From contig DIWP01000046.1 of NCBI GenBank assembly GCA_002423545.1, positions 33,805-97,804 on the forward strand: a stretch of 64,000 bases of DNA, written 5' to 3'. The notes beneath the pieces were generated by a model. It saw nothing but the letters and a program-made list of their open reading frames with translations. It had not been told where the DNA came from and ran no database searches. The DNA is from Thermoleophilia bacterium UBA6103 (GTDB lineage Bacteria; Actinomycetota; Thermoleophilia; UBA2241). The position numbers and the translations under genes were made by a program. Shown here one piece after another: positions 33,042 through 42,944 of the stretch (its first letter is position 1; each line of letters starts with the position of its first letter).

Positions 33042-34580
33042 ATGGGACTCCCCTACGACGACGTGCATCTGATCTCCGACCCGCTCTACGGCTACCTGCG
33101 CATCACCACGCCGCGGGACGACGGCGAGACGGCCGAGTCGGACCTGCTCGACGACCCCTGGGTCCAGCGGCTCAAGCGCATCCACCAGCTGCAGAGCTCC
33201 TGGTGGGTCTTCCCGACCGCCGAGCACAGCCGCTTCGCTCACAGCCTTGGCGTCATGCACCTGGCAGGCACGCTCGCCACGCACGTCTACCCGACGTTGC
33301 GCGCCGTGTTGCTGGGCGAGAGCGCGGATGCCTCTGCCGCTCGGACCCGCCCGGCGGTGGCGCCGTCGTTTGGCGCCGGAGGCGCCGATGCGGCGTCGCC
33401 GGCAGATCCGGGTGCCGTCCCGGCGACAGCGGCCGATAACCCGGTACCGTCCTGTGCCCTGGTCGAAGAGACGCTGCGCATCGCCGGCCTGCTGCACGAC
33501 GTGGGTCACGGTCCGTTCAGTCACTTCTGCGATGAGGAGTACCTGCATCCGCGCTGGGGTCTCGATCACGAGCAGATCTCGCAGCGTCTGATCACGCACG
33601 AGCTGGCGCCGGCGATCGGTGCGCTGCGTCGCAGTCCCGCCGGCGAGCTTGCGGCCGGCGAGGCGGTCGACCCGGCACATGTGGCCTGGCTGGTGCGCGG
33701 TGAGCGGGGGGACGGCGACTCGGAGCCCGGCGCCGCGTCTCCGCCACGCTGGGTGAGACTGCTGGCGCGCGCCTTGAGCGGCGCCGCGACTGTCGACAAC
33801 ATGGACTACGTCCGCCGCGACTCGTACATGTGCGGCGTCTCGCTGGGGGCGGTCGACGTCGAGCGCCTCATCTACTACTCCTTCTGCACCGATGAGGGCC
33901 TCACGCTGCACAAACGCGCTCTGGGGGCGTTGCGCGCCTTCCTCAATGCGCGCCTGTACATGTACGAGAACGTCTACTTCCACCGCATCGGCGGCGCCAT
34001 CGACATGCACCTGCGGGAGATCTTCGCCGACACTCTGGCGCTCATCCTGCCGGAGAGCCCGCTCGACGACCTGGCGGCCTATCGGCGGGTCACCGAATGG
34101 TCGCTGTTCGAGGAGGTCGAGGGGTGGCTTGCGGAGCCGCCCGGCACACGCCGCCGGCGGCTCGGCGACGAGTGGCGGCGGATCATCCATCGCGACGTGA
34201 AGTATCACGCCGTGTTCGAGCAGCAGATCGAGCACGGGCAGCCGGCGCCGGGTACGCGCGAGCTGTCGCGGCACGAGTTCGAGGCGGCGATCCGCCGGGC
34301 GCTGCCGGCGGAGCTCGTCGAGCTCGAGTTCCGGGTCGATGTGGCGTCGCAGGACCCGCGGCCGGTGAACCCGTTGCGTGGTCCCAAGCGCATCCCTGTG
34401 TACGACCCGGTGACCGGAACGGTCGCCGACGAACTGCTCGGCGCCATGCTCGCGTTCGTGCCGGCCAGGGCGCATCTGTACCGCGTGTACTCGGTGGACA
34501 GGGAGCACGAGCGCGCTCTGGCGGAGGCGGCGAGAGCGGCTCTCGGCGAAGTGGCGCCGGCGAGCCTGACGAATCTGTAG
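33042..34580 (+). CDS. HD-domain dNTPase-like protein (SAMHD1/YdhJ type)
   Basis: A 512-residue HD hydrolase. The N-terminal VHLISDPLYGYLRIT, the RLKRIHQLQSSWWVFPTAEHSRFAHSLGVMHLA helix pair, LLHDVGHGPFSHFCDE and the later DNMDYVRRDSYMCGV are the standard landmarks of the dGTPase/SAMHD1-like family. The H..HD..D metal ligands are all present. An Ala/Pro/Gly-rich insert (about residues 100-140) interrupts the HD core. TAGGGT lies 8 nt before the ATG, suggesting a leaderless transcript. The next gene is an endonuclease V-like protein, so both may concern nucleotides. Confidence 0.85.
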   Translation: MGLPYDDVHLISDPLYGYLRITTPRDDGETAESDLLDDPWVQRLKRIHQLQSSWWVFPTAEHSRFAHSLGVMHLAGTLATHVYPTLRAVLLGESADASAARTRPAVAPSFGAGGADAASPADPGAVPATAADNPVPSCALVEETLRIAGLLHDVGHGPFSHFCDEEYLHPRWGLDHEQISQRLITHELAPAIGALRRSPAGELAAGEAVDPAHVAWLVRGERGDGDSEPGAASPPRWVRLLARALSGAATVDNMDYVRRDSYMCGVSLGAVDVERLIYYSFCTDEGLTLHKRALGALRAFLNARLYMYENVYFHRIGGAIDMHLREIFADTLALILPESPLDDLAAYRRVTEWSLFEEVEGWLAEPPGTRRRRLGDEWRRIIHRDVKYHAVFEQQIEHGQPAPGTRELSRHEFEAAIRRALPAELVELEFRVDVASQDPRPVNPLRGPKRIPVYDPVTGTVADELLGAMLAFVPARAHLYRVYSVDREHERALAEAARAALGEVAPASLTNL

Positions 34581-34606
34581 CCGGCGGTCCGTCGATCGGG
34601 CCGAAG

Positions 34607-35401
34607 ATGGGAAGGGCCATCGTCGTGAGCCTGTGGCCTGAGACGCCCAAGGAGCTCATCGAGCGGCAACTGGAGCTTGCTGCCCGTGCCGCCGAGGTCG
34701 AGCCGTGGTCGCCGCCGTCCCGCCCGCTGCGCGTCGCGGCCGCGTTCTGTGCTTTCCCCACCGGCGTTCATGGCCCCGGTTCTGCCGGCGACCCCGTGTG
34801 GACGGCCGCCGTCGTGTGGACGGGGCGCACGGTGCCCGAGGCCGGCGACCGTCCGGCCTCCCGGGCCGGGACAGGGCGGGGCCGCGTCGCGGGGCCGGGT
34901 CGCGTGCTGGCCGAGGCCATTCAGTCGGGAGTCGCTGGAGCCCCGTACATCGCCGGCCTGCTGGGCCTGCGGGCGGGGGAGTCGCTGGAGGCTGCGCTGC
35001 GATCGGTCGGTGTCGCCGAGCCGGACGTGCTGCTGTTGGACGCCACCGGCCGTGACCATCCTCGTGGGGCCGGTCTGGCGCTCCACCTGGGGGCGGCTCT
35101 CGGGGTGCCGAGCGTCGGGGTGACGAACCGCGTGCTGGTCGCCGCCTTCGAGCAACCGGAAGACCGGACCGGCGCGGTGAGCGGACTACGCTTCGGCGGC
35201 CGACTCGTCGGCTACGCGCTGTGCGCGCGAGCCGGCGCCAATCCGCTGCTGATCCATGCTGCGTGGCGCACCGACCCGGCGACGGCACTGGCCGTGGTGC
35301 AGCCGCTCATCGGTCGCTGGCGGACGCCGGAGCCGTTGCGAGTGGCACGTCATGCGGCGCGGGTGGCGCGGGCGCGTGCGGAGGGTCGCTACCCCCGCTG
35401 A
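34607..35401 (+). CDS. Endonuclease V-like protein lacking two catalytic acids
   Basis: A 264-residue protein with the endonuclease V layout: N-terminal Gln-containing helix, the YIAGLLGLR segment (normally YIPGFLxFRE), LLLDATGRDHPRGAG (normally VDGHGxxHPRR), then ALGVPSVGVTN. Asp145 and His151 are kept. The first metal-site Asp (in GVD) is replaced within RVAAAFCAF, and the Glu of FRE is replaced by Ala in LRAGESL. Cleavage beside deoxyinosine by the known mechanism therefore looks impossible; nucleic-acid binding may remain. The ATG at 34607 lacks a clear ribosome site; GTG at 34625 is an alternative. Confidence 0.72.
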   Translation: MGRAIVVSLWPETPKELIERQLELAARAAEVEPWSPPSRPLRVAAAFCAFPTGVHGPGSAGDPVWTAAVVWTGRTVPEAGDRPASRAGTGRGRVAGPGRVLAEAIQSGVAGAPYIAGLLGLRAGESLEAALRSVGVAEPDVLLLDATGRDHPRGAGLALHLGAALGVPSVGVTNRVLVAAFEQPEDRTGAVSGLRFGGRLVGYALCARAGANPLLIHAAWRTDPATALAVVQPLIGRWRTPEPLRVARHAARVARARAEGRYPR

Positions 35402-35440
35402 GGTGCCGGATCCCTCGATGGCGCGACCGATCGGCGGCCG

Positions 35441-36841
35441 TCAGCCCGGGACGGCGGCTCCGCCGGCCGCTCGTCGTTGCACCAGCGCCAGCCCGGTGAA
35501 TAGCAGCGAGCCGGCGACTCCCACGGCGGCCACGACAAGGTAGGCGCCCTGTGGACCGAGCGTGTCGAGGGCCCGGCCTCCCAGCAGCGGCCCCAGGCCG
35601 TAGCCGGCCACATAGACGATGGTCCAGACGCCCATGTAACGCCCGCGCAGGTGGACCGGCGCCATGTGCGAGACCACGGTGGGCACCAGCGCCATGAAGA
35701 GCACCACACCGAGAGCGGTGACCACCATGAGAGCGACCGTCGGCCAGCCCCAGCCGGCGAACGCGATGCCGCCCAGGGCCGAACCGATCAGCAGGCTGCC
35801 GATGCCGATCAGCCCGGTGGGATCGCGGCGCCGCAGGGCCCGCACGACGGGGAACTGGATGACGGCCGAGGTCAGTGAGTAGACGGACAGCAGGAGCGCC
35901 CAGCTCGCTGGTCGGACGCCGTAGAGGTCGTTGAGCAGCACCGGAAGCGTGACCCAGATCTGTGCGAAGCAGTAGGAGGGCGCCAGAGTGGCCAGCATGA
36001 GAAGCAGGAAGCGGCGGTCGCGCAGCACCTGGCGGTAGCCGCCGCGTCTCGCCGGGCGGTCGTCCGGCAGTGTCGGACATTCGAGCGGCGGGGCCGGCTG
36101 CGGCGGGGCCGACAAGCCGGGCTCCTCGCATTCACTGAAGAATCGCTCGTGCGGATCCGCCGGGGCGAGCGGTCCGCCGTCCGCGGCCGCGGGAGTCTCA
36201 TCGTCTGCGGCCGCCGCCCCGCTTCGAGAGCCCAGGTCCGGCTTCGTCTCCTTGAATAGCACGATGACCATGAGCGCGAAGAGGCCGCAGACACCGGTCC
36301 CGATGACGAACGAGAGCCGGAACGATCCGCTCGACGCCAGGATCCACGCAGCAAACAGGGGACCGATGGTGGCGCCGGCGCTCACCGCCGTGCGTGTGAG
36401 GCTGTAGGCTTCGGCGCGCCGCTCGAAGGGCACCAGGTCGGCGACCATCGCGTTGCTGGCCGTGAGGAACATCGACCAGCCGAAGGCCGCCTCGATGCCG
36501 AACACGAGGATGATGACCCAGAGGGCCGGCGCGAACGCCACGCCGAGGTAGAGCAGCATGGTGCCCAGGATGCCGACGACGATCATCGGGCGCCGTCCGA
36601 TGCGGTCGGTCAGGGCACCGCCCGGGATCTGGAACGGCAGCCCGATGAACGACATGCTCCCGATGATCAGGCCGATGGTGCTCATCGAGATGCCGAGGCG
36701 CTTGTTCAGGTAGAGCGTCTCGAACGGGAAGCACATGTCGATCCCGATGAGGAAGATGAAGATGCCGGCGGTGAGCAGCCAGAACTGCCGCGGCAGGCTG
36801 CGGAGGCCGGCGCGCATCCGGGTGACGGACAAAGGCGCCAC
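35441..36841 (-). CDS. MFS transporter (first of tandem pair)
   Basis: A 466-residue major facilitator with 12 predicted helices in two halves. The loop-2 motif is visible as GALTDRIGRRPMIVVG, and a long acidic Pro-rich cytoplasmic loop (about 190-255) joins the halves. The repeated sequence RGRYMGVWTIVYVAGYGLGPLLGG in the second half is like that of the upstream gene, marking the two as duplicates. I used the GTG at 36841, one base after the upstream stop; ATG at 36817 is an alternative. Drug or sugar export are typical for this subfamily; substrate unknown. Confidence 0.82.
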   Translation of the reverse strand: MAPLSVTRMRAGLRSLPRQFWLLTAGIFIFLIGIDMCFPFETLYLNKRLGISMSTIGLIIGSMSFIGLPFQIPGGALTDRIGRRPMIVVGILGTMLLYLGVAFAPALWVIILVFGIEAAFGWSMFLTASNAMVADLVPFERRAEAYSLTRTAVSAGATIGPLFAAWILASSGSFRLSFVIGTGVCGLFALMVIVLFKETKPDLGSRSGAAAADDETPAAADGGPLAPADPHERFFSECEEPGLSAPPQPAPPLECPTLPDDRPARRGGYRQVLRDRRFLLLMLATLAPSYCFAQIWVTLPVLLNDLYGVRPASWALLLSVYSLTSAVIQFPVVRALRRRDPTGLIGIGSLLIGSALGGIAFAGWGWPTVALMVVTALGVVLFMALVPTVVSHMAPVHLRGRYMGVWTIVYVAGYGLGPLLGGRALDTLGPQGAYLVVAAVGVAGSLLFTGLALVQRRAAGGAAVPG

Positions 36842-36842
36842 G

Positions 36843-38246
36843 TCAGACCGGCATGGGATCGGACAACCGCTCGGCACGGCCTCGCAGCATCGGTCGCAGC
36901 AGCAGGAGGAGCGCGGCTGCGGCGACGCCGGTGGCGGCGACGATGAGATAGGCCGGCTGTGGGCCGAGCGCCGTGACCACGAGGCCGCCCAGCAACGGAC
37001 CGAGGCTGTACCCGGCGAGGAAGACGAAGGTCCACACCCCGAGGTAGCGGCCGCGGATGCGCAGCGGTGCCAGGCTCGAGACGACACCGGTCCCGATCGG
37101 CAGCAGGAGCACGTACCCGACGCTGGCGGTGATCATGAACAGGAACGTCGTCTCGCCACCGGGTACAAAGACCATCGCGCAGACGCTGCTGCTGACGACC
37201 AGCGTAGCGACCGCCTCCACCAGGACCGGGTCGGTCGAGCGCAAGGCTCGGACCAGCGGATACTGCAGGACGGCGGCCGTGACGGCGAAGACGGTGAGCA
37301 GGACACCCCAGTCGCTCGCCGTGAGACCCTGAGTCGATCCCAGGACCACCGGCAGCGTCACCCAGATCTGCCCCAGGCCGTACAGGGCGAGGATCATGAC
37401 GGCGCAGAAGGCGAGGAAGTACGTGTCCCTCAGCACGACGCCGTAGCCGACAGTCTCCTCCTGGCTGCGTGCGGGTCGCGTGTCCGGCTCGAGCGGTCCG
37501 GAGGCCGGATGGGCGACGACGACGTCCGTCGCCGGCTCGAGACCGGCTGCCACGGGATCGATGCGGGCCGCGGCCGGCTCTGTTCCAGCGGCGACCGGTC
37601 CCGTCGCCAGGCCGGCTGCGGTCGGCGCCATCCGGCGCCGGTCCGGGCGTGTCTCCTTGATCGAGGTGACCGTCATGACGAGGAACACGGAGCAGATCCC
37701 GGCGCCGATGAGGAACGACAGACGGTAGCGACCGCCGGTCAGCAGCGCGGCTGCCAGCAGCGGCCCGATGGCGGCGCCGATGTTGATGACCGTGCGGATG
37801 ATGCTCAGCGCCTCGGCGCGGCGCTCCACCGGCACCAGGTCGGCGATCATCGTGTGGGTGCTCGTGAGGAACATCGGCCAGCCGAAGGCGGCGTCGACGA
37901 AGAGCACCAGGGCGACCTGCCACGGGCTGTGTGCGAACGAGAAGCCGACGCAGAAGGTGATGGACCCCAGCACGCCGAGGACCAGCACCGGACGCCGGCC
38001 CAGGCGGTCGACCGCCGTCCCGCCGGGGAACTGCAGCGGCAGGCCCACCAGAGTCATGAGGCCTATCAGTATCCCGGTGGTGGCGACCGAGATGCCCAGG
38101 GGGCCGGTCATGTAGAGCGCCTGGAAGGGGACCGCCATGTGCACGCCGACGACGTAGAAGAGCGTCCCGGCGATGAGGACCCAGAACTGGCGCGGCAGAT
38201 CGCGCAGCTCGTGGACGACGGCGGAGTGCAGGCGAGCCAGATCCAT
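36843..38246 (-). CDS. MFS transporter (second of tandem pair)
   Basis: A 467-residue paralogue of the gene at 35441-36841, with the same helix plan: PRQFWVLIAGTLFYVVGVHM start, GTAVDRLGRRPVLVLG loop, a Pro/Ala-rich linker (about 190-250) and RGRYLGVWTFVFLAGYSLGPLLGG. It comes first in the two-gene operon; AGGAGA precedes its ATG by 6 nt. Tandem duplication followed by divergence is the likely history. The substrate is unknown. Confidence 0.83.
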   Translation of the reverse strand: MDLARLHSAVVHELRDLPRQFWVLIAGTLFYVVGVHMAVPFQALYMTGPLGISVATTGILIGLMTLVGLPLQFPGGTAVDRLGRRPVLVLGVLGSITFCVGFSFAHSPWQVALVLFVDAAFGWPMFLTSTHTMIADLVPVERRAEALSIIRTVINIGAAIGPLLAAALLTGGRYRLSFLIGAGICSVFLVMTVTSIKETRPDRRRMAPTAAGLATGPVAAGTEPAAARIDPVAAGLEPATDVVVAHPASGPLEPDTRPARSQEETVGYGVVLRDTYFLAFCAVMILALYGLGQIWVTLPVVLGSTQGLTASDWGVLLTVFAVTAAVLQYPLVRALRSTDPVLVEAVATLVVSSSVCAMVFVPGGETTFLFMITASVGYVLLLPIGTGVVSSLAPLRIRGRYLGVWTFVFLAGYSLGPLLGGLVVTALGPQPAYLIVAATGVAAAALLLLLRPMLRGRAERLSDPMPV

Positions 38247-38478
38247 AGCGGTCTCCTGATGCTATCCAAGAGGGTGGTCGCCGCGCACATCGGCCCGGCG
38301 TGAGGCTGCTCGCGTCCGCGACCGTGGGTGCGCTCGCGACCGTGGTGCCCCCGGCGCTGCGGCGCGCGGCTCCTGCGCCGCGGCACGCCGTCCCTTGTGC
38401 TCTGCGGTGGGGGTTGCCGGCGGCGCGGCGGGGAAAGAACGGGTCTCAGACCGTCGCCCGGCCGCAAGGAGATACCGC

Positions 38479-39360
38479 ATGAGCACACCCGTCCCGGAAT
38501 GGCCCACCCTGGCCTATGCGGATTGGGCTCCCACGCGCCGCACGCTGCATCTGGTGACGCAGATCGCCGCCAAGCTGCGCGCCAGGCTGGTACCGCCGGC
38601 CCCACGGCACCTCGAGCTGGCGCTGGCGCTCACCTCGAGAGGCATCACGACCGGCCCCCTGCCGCTGGGCGACCGCTCGCTCGAGATGCGTCTCGATCTG
38701 ATCGATCACCTGGTGGTGCTGGAACGCAGCGACGGCCCTCGCGTCGCGGTGGAGCTGCCGGCGTCCCCCTGTGTGGCCGACATCTGGGTGCAGACCGTGG
38801 CGGGCCTTGCGGCGCTGGACGTCCCGGCCCCGATCCGGACCCTCTCACCGCAGCCGTTCGAGGGCGTCTCGGATATCCCCATGGATCGCGATCGGGCCGC
38901 GTGTGCGTACGATCCGCAGGCGGCGACGCGCTTCTTCAGCGTGCTCACGGCGGTCCACAACGCGTTCCTCGGCTACAGGGCTCCATGGATGACCACGACG
39001 ACGCTGAGCTTCTGGTCGAGCTCCTTCGACCTGTCGCTCGAGCACTGGCGTGAGGCGCCGCCGGAGCCGGTCTGGGACGCCGACGTGGGGTCTGCCGACG
39101 ATATCGACCTGGAGTATGTGATCGCCGGCTTCTGGCCGGGCGACGAGCGCTTCCCGGAGCCCGCGTTCTACTCCTTCACCGAACCGGCGCCGGCGGGGTA
39201 CGCGGCTGCCCAGGTGGAGCCTGAGGCCGCCGGCTGGAGCGAGGAGCTCGGCGAGTTCCTGCTGCGGTACGATGACGTGCGCGCGGCTCCGGACGCGCGC
39301 ACGGCATTGCTGGATTTCCTGAGAAGCACCTGCGAAGCCGGCCGTTCGGAGGAGTGGTGA
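38479..39360 (+). CDS. DUF5996-family protein
   Basis: A 293-residue soluble protein with the family opening WPTLAYADWAPTRRTLHLVTQIAAK and the FWSSSFDLSLEHW and EYVIAGFWPGDERFPEPAFYSF segments. No function is established for DUF5996. The ATG is fixed by AAGGAG 7 nt upstream. Thirty-three bases separate it from the following aminotransferase gene, so cotranscription is likely. Confidence 0.82.
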   Translation: MSTPVPEWPTLAYADWAPTRRTLHLVTQIAAKLRARLVPPAPRHLELALALTSRGITTGPLPLGDRSLEMRLDLIDHLVVLERSDGPRVAVELPASPCVADIWVQTVAGLAALDVPAPIRTLSPQPFEGVSDIPMDRDRAACAYDPQAATRFFSVLTAVHNAFLGYRAPWMTTTTLSFWSSSFDLSLEHWREAPPEPVWDADVGSADDIDLEYVIAGFWPGDERFPEPAFYSFTEPAPAGYAAAQVEPEAAGWSEELGEFLLRYDDVRAAPDARTALLDFLRSTCEAGRSEEW

Positions 39361-39393
39361 GGCCGGTCGCTGGAGCCCGGACGCTGGAGTCGG

Positions 39394-40782
39394 ATGATGA
39401 CTGATGGGCGGTGCGACCGTGACCTGCGGCGGCGTACCGGTGTGGACCCGCGCCGTGTCGAGCAGCTGCGGCGGCGCGAGGACGAGCGCTTCCGTGAGCT
39501 GCATCCGCGCTGTGCGGCGTTGAGCGGCGCGGCCGAGCGCTCCATGCCGCGTGGCGTGCCGATGTCGTGGATGACCGACTCCTTCGATCACCCTCCTGTC
39601 TGGGTCGAGAGTGGCCACGGCGCTCACTTCACCTGCGCCGACGGCGTGCGCTTCCTCGATACCAACATCGGCGACAAGAGTACGTTCTGCGGACTCGATC
39701 CGGAGCCGGTGGTCCGCGCCGTACAGCGGCGGCTGGCCGACGGCTGGCAGTTCATGCAGCCGCTCGAGGACGCCATCCCGGTCGCGGAAGAGCTGGCCCG
39801 TCGCTGGCGGCGGCCGTTCTGGCAGTTCACGCTGTCGGCGACGCAGGCCAACGTCGAGGCGGTGCGTCTGGCCCGCCTTGCCACCGGCCGTGACAAGGTC
39901 CTGCTGTTCTTCGGCAACTACGCCGGTCACGCCGACGAGCTGCTGGTGAGCTACAGCGGCGGCGAGCTGCGGCCCCACACCCTCGGTCTGGCGTCGCGGG
40001 CGTTCGGCGCCGCCGGCATCGTGCCCTTCAACGATCTCGACGCGCTCACGGGGGCGCTCGCGACCGGTGAGTACGCCTGTGTGGTCACGGAGCCGGCGCT
40101 GACCAATGTCGGGGTGGTGCTGCCCGAGCCGGGCTTCCACGATGATCTGCGCCGGCAGACCCGCGAGGCCGGCACGCTCCTGGTGCTCGACGAGACCCAC
40201 ACCCTCATCTGCGGACCGGCCGGCCTGGTCGGCCGCTGGGGCTTGGAGCCGGACATCGTCACCATGGGCAAGGCCATCGGCGGCGGCGTGCCGCTGGGTG
40301 CCTACGGCATGACCGAGGAAGTGGCTGAGGTCCACCTGCGGGAGCGGGGTCCGGACGGCTCGCCGGGTGAGCTGGCGACCGGCGGCACGCTGTTCGCCAA
40401 CGGCTTGAGCATGGCCGCCGCCCGGGCGGCGCTCACCGAGGTTCTCACCGAGGAGGCGTACGGCCGGACCGCCGGACTGGGGGCGCGGCTGGCCGACGGC
40501 TTGGAGAGCCTCTTCGGCGACGCGGGCCTCGACTGGCCGGTGCATCGGCTGTACGCGCGCTCCGGCTGGTCACTGGGCGGCCGTCTGCCGAGGAACGCTG
40601 CCGAGGCCGATCACGACGCCTGGCCGGAGCTCTCGGCGCTGCAGCACACCTACCTGGCCGATCGAGGCGTCTGGGAGGCGATCAGCTCGGCCGGCCCGGC
40701 CGTCTCGGTTGCGGCCTCGGCCGCAGACGTCGACGACTATCTGGCCGTGGTCGGCGATCTGGTGGCCGAGCTGACTGCCTGA
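39394..40782 (+). CDS. Class III PLP aminotransferase (GSA-aminotransferase-like)
   Basis: A 462-residue fold-type I enzyme. The PLP lysine is in VTMGKAIGGGVPLGAYG (about residue 290), the Asp that holds the pyridine nitrogen is in LVLDETHTLICGPAG, and GNYAGHADELLV is the glutamate-1-semialdehyde-like segment. The N-terminal 50 residues are Arg-rich and may be non-native; ATG at 39544 or 39559 would give a more standard start. Likely acts on an omega-amino or beta-amino acid; substrate unknown. Follows the DUF5996 gene. Confidence 0.85.
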   Translation: MMTDGRCDRDLRRRTGVDPRRVEQLRRREDERFRELHPRCAALSGAAERSMPRGVPMSWMTDSFDHPPVWVESGHGAHFTCADGVRFLDTNIGDKSTFCGLDPEPVVRAVQRRLADGWQFMQPLEDAIPVAEELARRWRRPFWQFTLSATQANVEAVRLARLATGRDKVLLFFGNYAGHADELLVSYSGGELRPHTLGLASRAFGAAGIVPFNDLDALTGALATGEYACVVTEPALTNVGVVLPEPGFHDDLRRQTREAGTLLVLDETHTLICGPAGLVGRWGLEPDIVTMGKAIGGGVPLGAYGMTEEVAEVHLRERGPDGSPGELATGGTLFANGLSMAAARAALTEVLTEEAYGRTAGLGARLADGLESLFGDAGLDWPVHRLYARSGWSLGGRLPRNAAEADHDAWPELSALQHTYLADRGVWEAISSAGPAVSVAASAADVDDYLAVVGDLVAELTA

Positions 40783-40986
40783 GACCCGTTCCCGCTCGCC
40801 GGCCTGGGGCCGGCACGCCGACCACGGCCGTGTAGCGCGGATGAAGGCCGCGATCGGTCACCCTGCGCGCGTGGCGACGTTTCGTCCTGCCGCTCACGGG
40901 GCAGGTCTGCGTCGTCTTCGTACGAACGCCACGCTGGATGCCGGTGAGACCGGCGTTCGTGGCGAACTGACGGTTGGAGGGTACAC

Positions 40987-41754
40987 ATGGAGCACTCGCT
41001 GCCGCGGCGCATGGCCGCAGAATTCCTCGGGACGCTCTGGCTGGTCCTCGGGGGTACCGGCGCTGCCGTGCTGGCCGCCGGCTTCCCGGACCTGGGGATC
41101 GGCTTCCTGGGCGTCGCGCTCGCGTTCGGTCTCACAGTGCTTACCGGCGCCTATGCGCTGGCGCACGTCTCCGGGGCGCACTTCAATCCGGCCGTCTCGA
41201 TAGGCCTCTGGGCCGGCGGTCGCTTTCCGGCCCGCGAACTGCCGGCCTACATCGTGGCCCAGCTCGCCGGCGGCATCGCCGGCTCGGCCATCCTGCTGGC
41301 CATCGCCAGCGGCAAGGCCGGCTTCAGCCTCAGCGACGGCTTCGCTGCCAACGGCTACGGCGACCACTCACCGGGCGGCTACACGCTGGCCGCCGTGATC
41401 GTGGCCGAGATCGTCATGACGGCCTTCTTCGTCTTCGTCATCCAGGGGGCCACCGACAAGCGGGCCCCGGCGGCCATCGGCCCGCTCGCCATCGGCTTCG
41501 CCCTCACCCTCATCCACCTGATCACCATTCCGGTGAGCAACACCTCCGTGAACCCGGCGCGCAGCTTGGCGCCGGCCGTCTTCGTCGGTGACTGGGCGCT
41601 GGCGCAGCTGTGGGTCTTCTTCGTGTTCCCGATCATCGGCGGCACGATCGGCGGCCTCATCTACCGCTTCGTGATGGAGCGGCCGGGCGGCGCACCGGGC
41701 ACCGAACGGCTGACCAAAGAAGCGCTGAAGCTGGAGGACGTGGAGCGCACGTAG
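40987..41754 (+). CDS. aqpZ: Aquaporin (MIP family)
   Basis: A 255-residue six-helix channel. Both NPA boxes are present: [13 protein letters not shown] at about residue 68 and [13 protein letters not shown] at about 184. The N-terminus ([24 protein letters not shown]) and the [14 protein letters not shown] loop are AqpZ-type, so water is the expected substrate. GGAGGG lies 7 nt before the ATG. The short linker after helix six is Gly/Pro-rich. Standing alone between unrelated genes. Confidence 0.9.
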   Translation: MEHSLPRRMAAEFLGTLWLVLGGTGAAVLAAGFPDLGIGFLGVALAFGLTVLTGAYALAHVSGAHFNPAVSIGLWAGGRFPARELPAYIVAQLAGGIAGSAILLAIASGKAGFSLSDGFAANGYGDHSPGGYTLAAVIVAEIVMTAFFVFVIQGATDKRAPAAIGPLAIGFALTLIHLITIPVSNTSVNPARSLAPAVFVGDWALAQLWVFFVFPIIGGTIGGLIYRFVMERPGGAPGTERLTKEALKLEDVERT

Positions 41755-41932
41755 CGGCCTGGCCAGACGACCGACATTGAGTGGCGTGACCGGCCGTCCC
41801 CGTGGCGGCCGGTCTGCGTTCGCGGCCGATAGCGGTCGCGTTCACGACCGGTGGCGACCGGTCGGTCGCTGAGGCCCGGTGGCGACCGGATGGCGCTCCC
41901 GGTACCCTCCGGGCAGGTTCCGAAAGGAGCGC

Positions 41933-42859
41933 GTGGACGTCACCCGCACACAACGCACCCGCGGCTACGCCATGGTGGCCGTCTCGTACGTCATCATGGG
42001 GTCGATCGGCGCCCTCGTCACCTGGGTCGAGGCGCCGGAGAGCATGCTCGTGGTGCTGCGCATGGCCATCGCCGCCGCGGCCCTCGCCGTGTTCTTCGCG
42101 CGCCCCCGGCTGTGGCGCGAGATCCGGCGGCCCGGCATCTTCAAGCTGCTGGTGATCATGGCCCTGCTGGACTCGGCGACGCTCGTGCTGTTCTTCATGA
42201 GCATGCGGCTCACCGACGTCGCCATCGGTATGTTCCTGTTGTTCCTGTCGCCGCTGTGGGTCGCTCTGCTGGCGCCCACCGTGCTGCATCAGCGGACGGA
42301 ATGGATCGTCTGGCCGTCGTTCGTCATCGCCATGGGCGGCTTGGCCTTCATCATCGTGCCGCCGGTCCTGGGTCAGGACGTACGCTTCTCGGTGTGGGGC
42401 GTGGTGTGCGGGCTGCTCGCCGGGATGCTGCTGGCGGGCTTCATGATGAGCGTCAGCGCGCTGCGCGCCAAGGGCCTGCGCAGCGCCACCATCGTGATCG
42501 CCGAAGGAGTCCTGGATACGCTCTTCCTGCTGCCTCTGGCCGTGGTCCAGACATGGGTGTTCGGCAGCGGCCTCACCGGGCGCGACCTGCTCTCGGGGCT
42601 CATCCTCGGCACGGTCTGCACGGCGTTCACCTACATGCTGTGGACGGAGGGCGTCGGCTTCATCCCGGTCCAGCACGTGCCGATCCTCGGGTATCTGGAA
42701 CCGATGGCGGCGCCGCTGTACGCGCTCCTGCTGGTCGGCGAGGTACCGTCGGGATGGACGCTGCTCGGCGGCCTGCTGATCGTGGCCGCCGGCGCCCTGG
42801 TGGTGCTCAAGGGCGAGAAGGAGGTGGCGGCGGAGGCGGCCGCCGCCCCGGAGAGCTGA
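41933..42859 (+). CDS. EamA/DMT-family exporter
   Basis: A 308-residue ten-helix transporter made of two EamA repeats (VSYVIMGSIGALVTWVEAP.. and VVCGLLAGMLLAGFMMSVSAL..). The family exports amino acids or other metabolites. GTG start fixed by AAAGGAGC. A C-terminal Glu/Ala tail follows the last helix. Regulated separately from aqpZ, 178 bp upstream. Confidence 0.83.
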   Translation: MDVTRTQRTRGYAMVAVSYVIMGSIGALVTWVEAPESMLVVLRMAIAAAALAVFFARPRLWREIRRPGIFKLLVIMALLDSATLVLFFMSMRLTDVAIGMFLLFLSPLWVALLAPTVLHQRTEWIVWPSFVIAMGGLAFIIVPPVLGQDVRFSVWGVVCGLLAGMLLAGFMMSVSALRAKGLRSATIVIAEGVLDTLFLLPLAVVQTWVFGSGLTGRDLLSGLILGTVCTAFTYMLWTEGVGFIPVQHVPILGYLEPMAAPLYALLLVGEVPSGWTLLGGLLIVAAGALVVLKGEKEVAAEAAAAPES

Positions 42860-42944
42860 ATGCGGCGTCGCAGATCTGAGTGTGGCGGCGCGGACTGAGC
42901 AGGGTCCGCCGGCCCCGCCCGGCCGGCGTGCCTTCGACCTCCTC

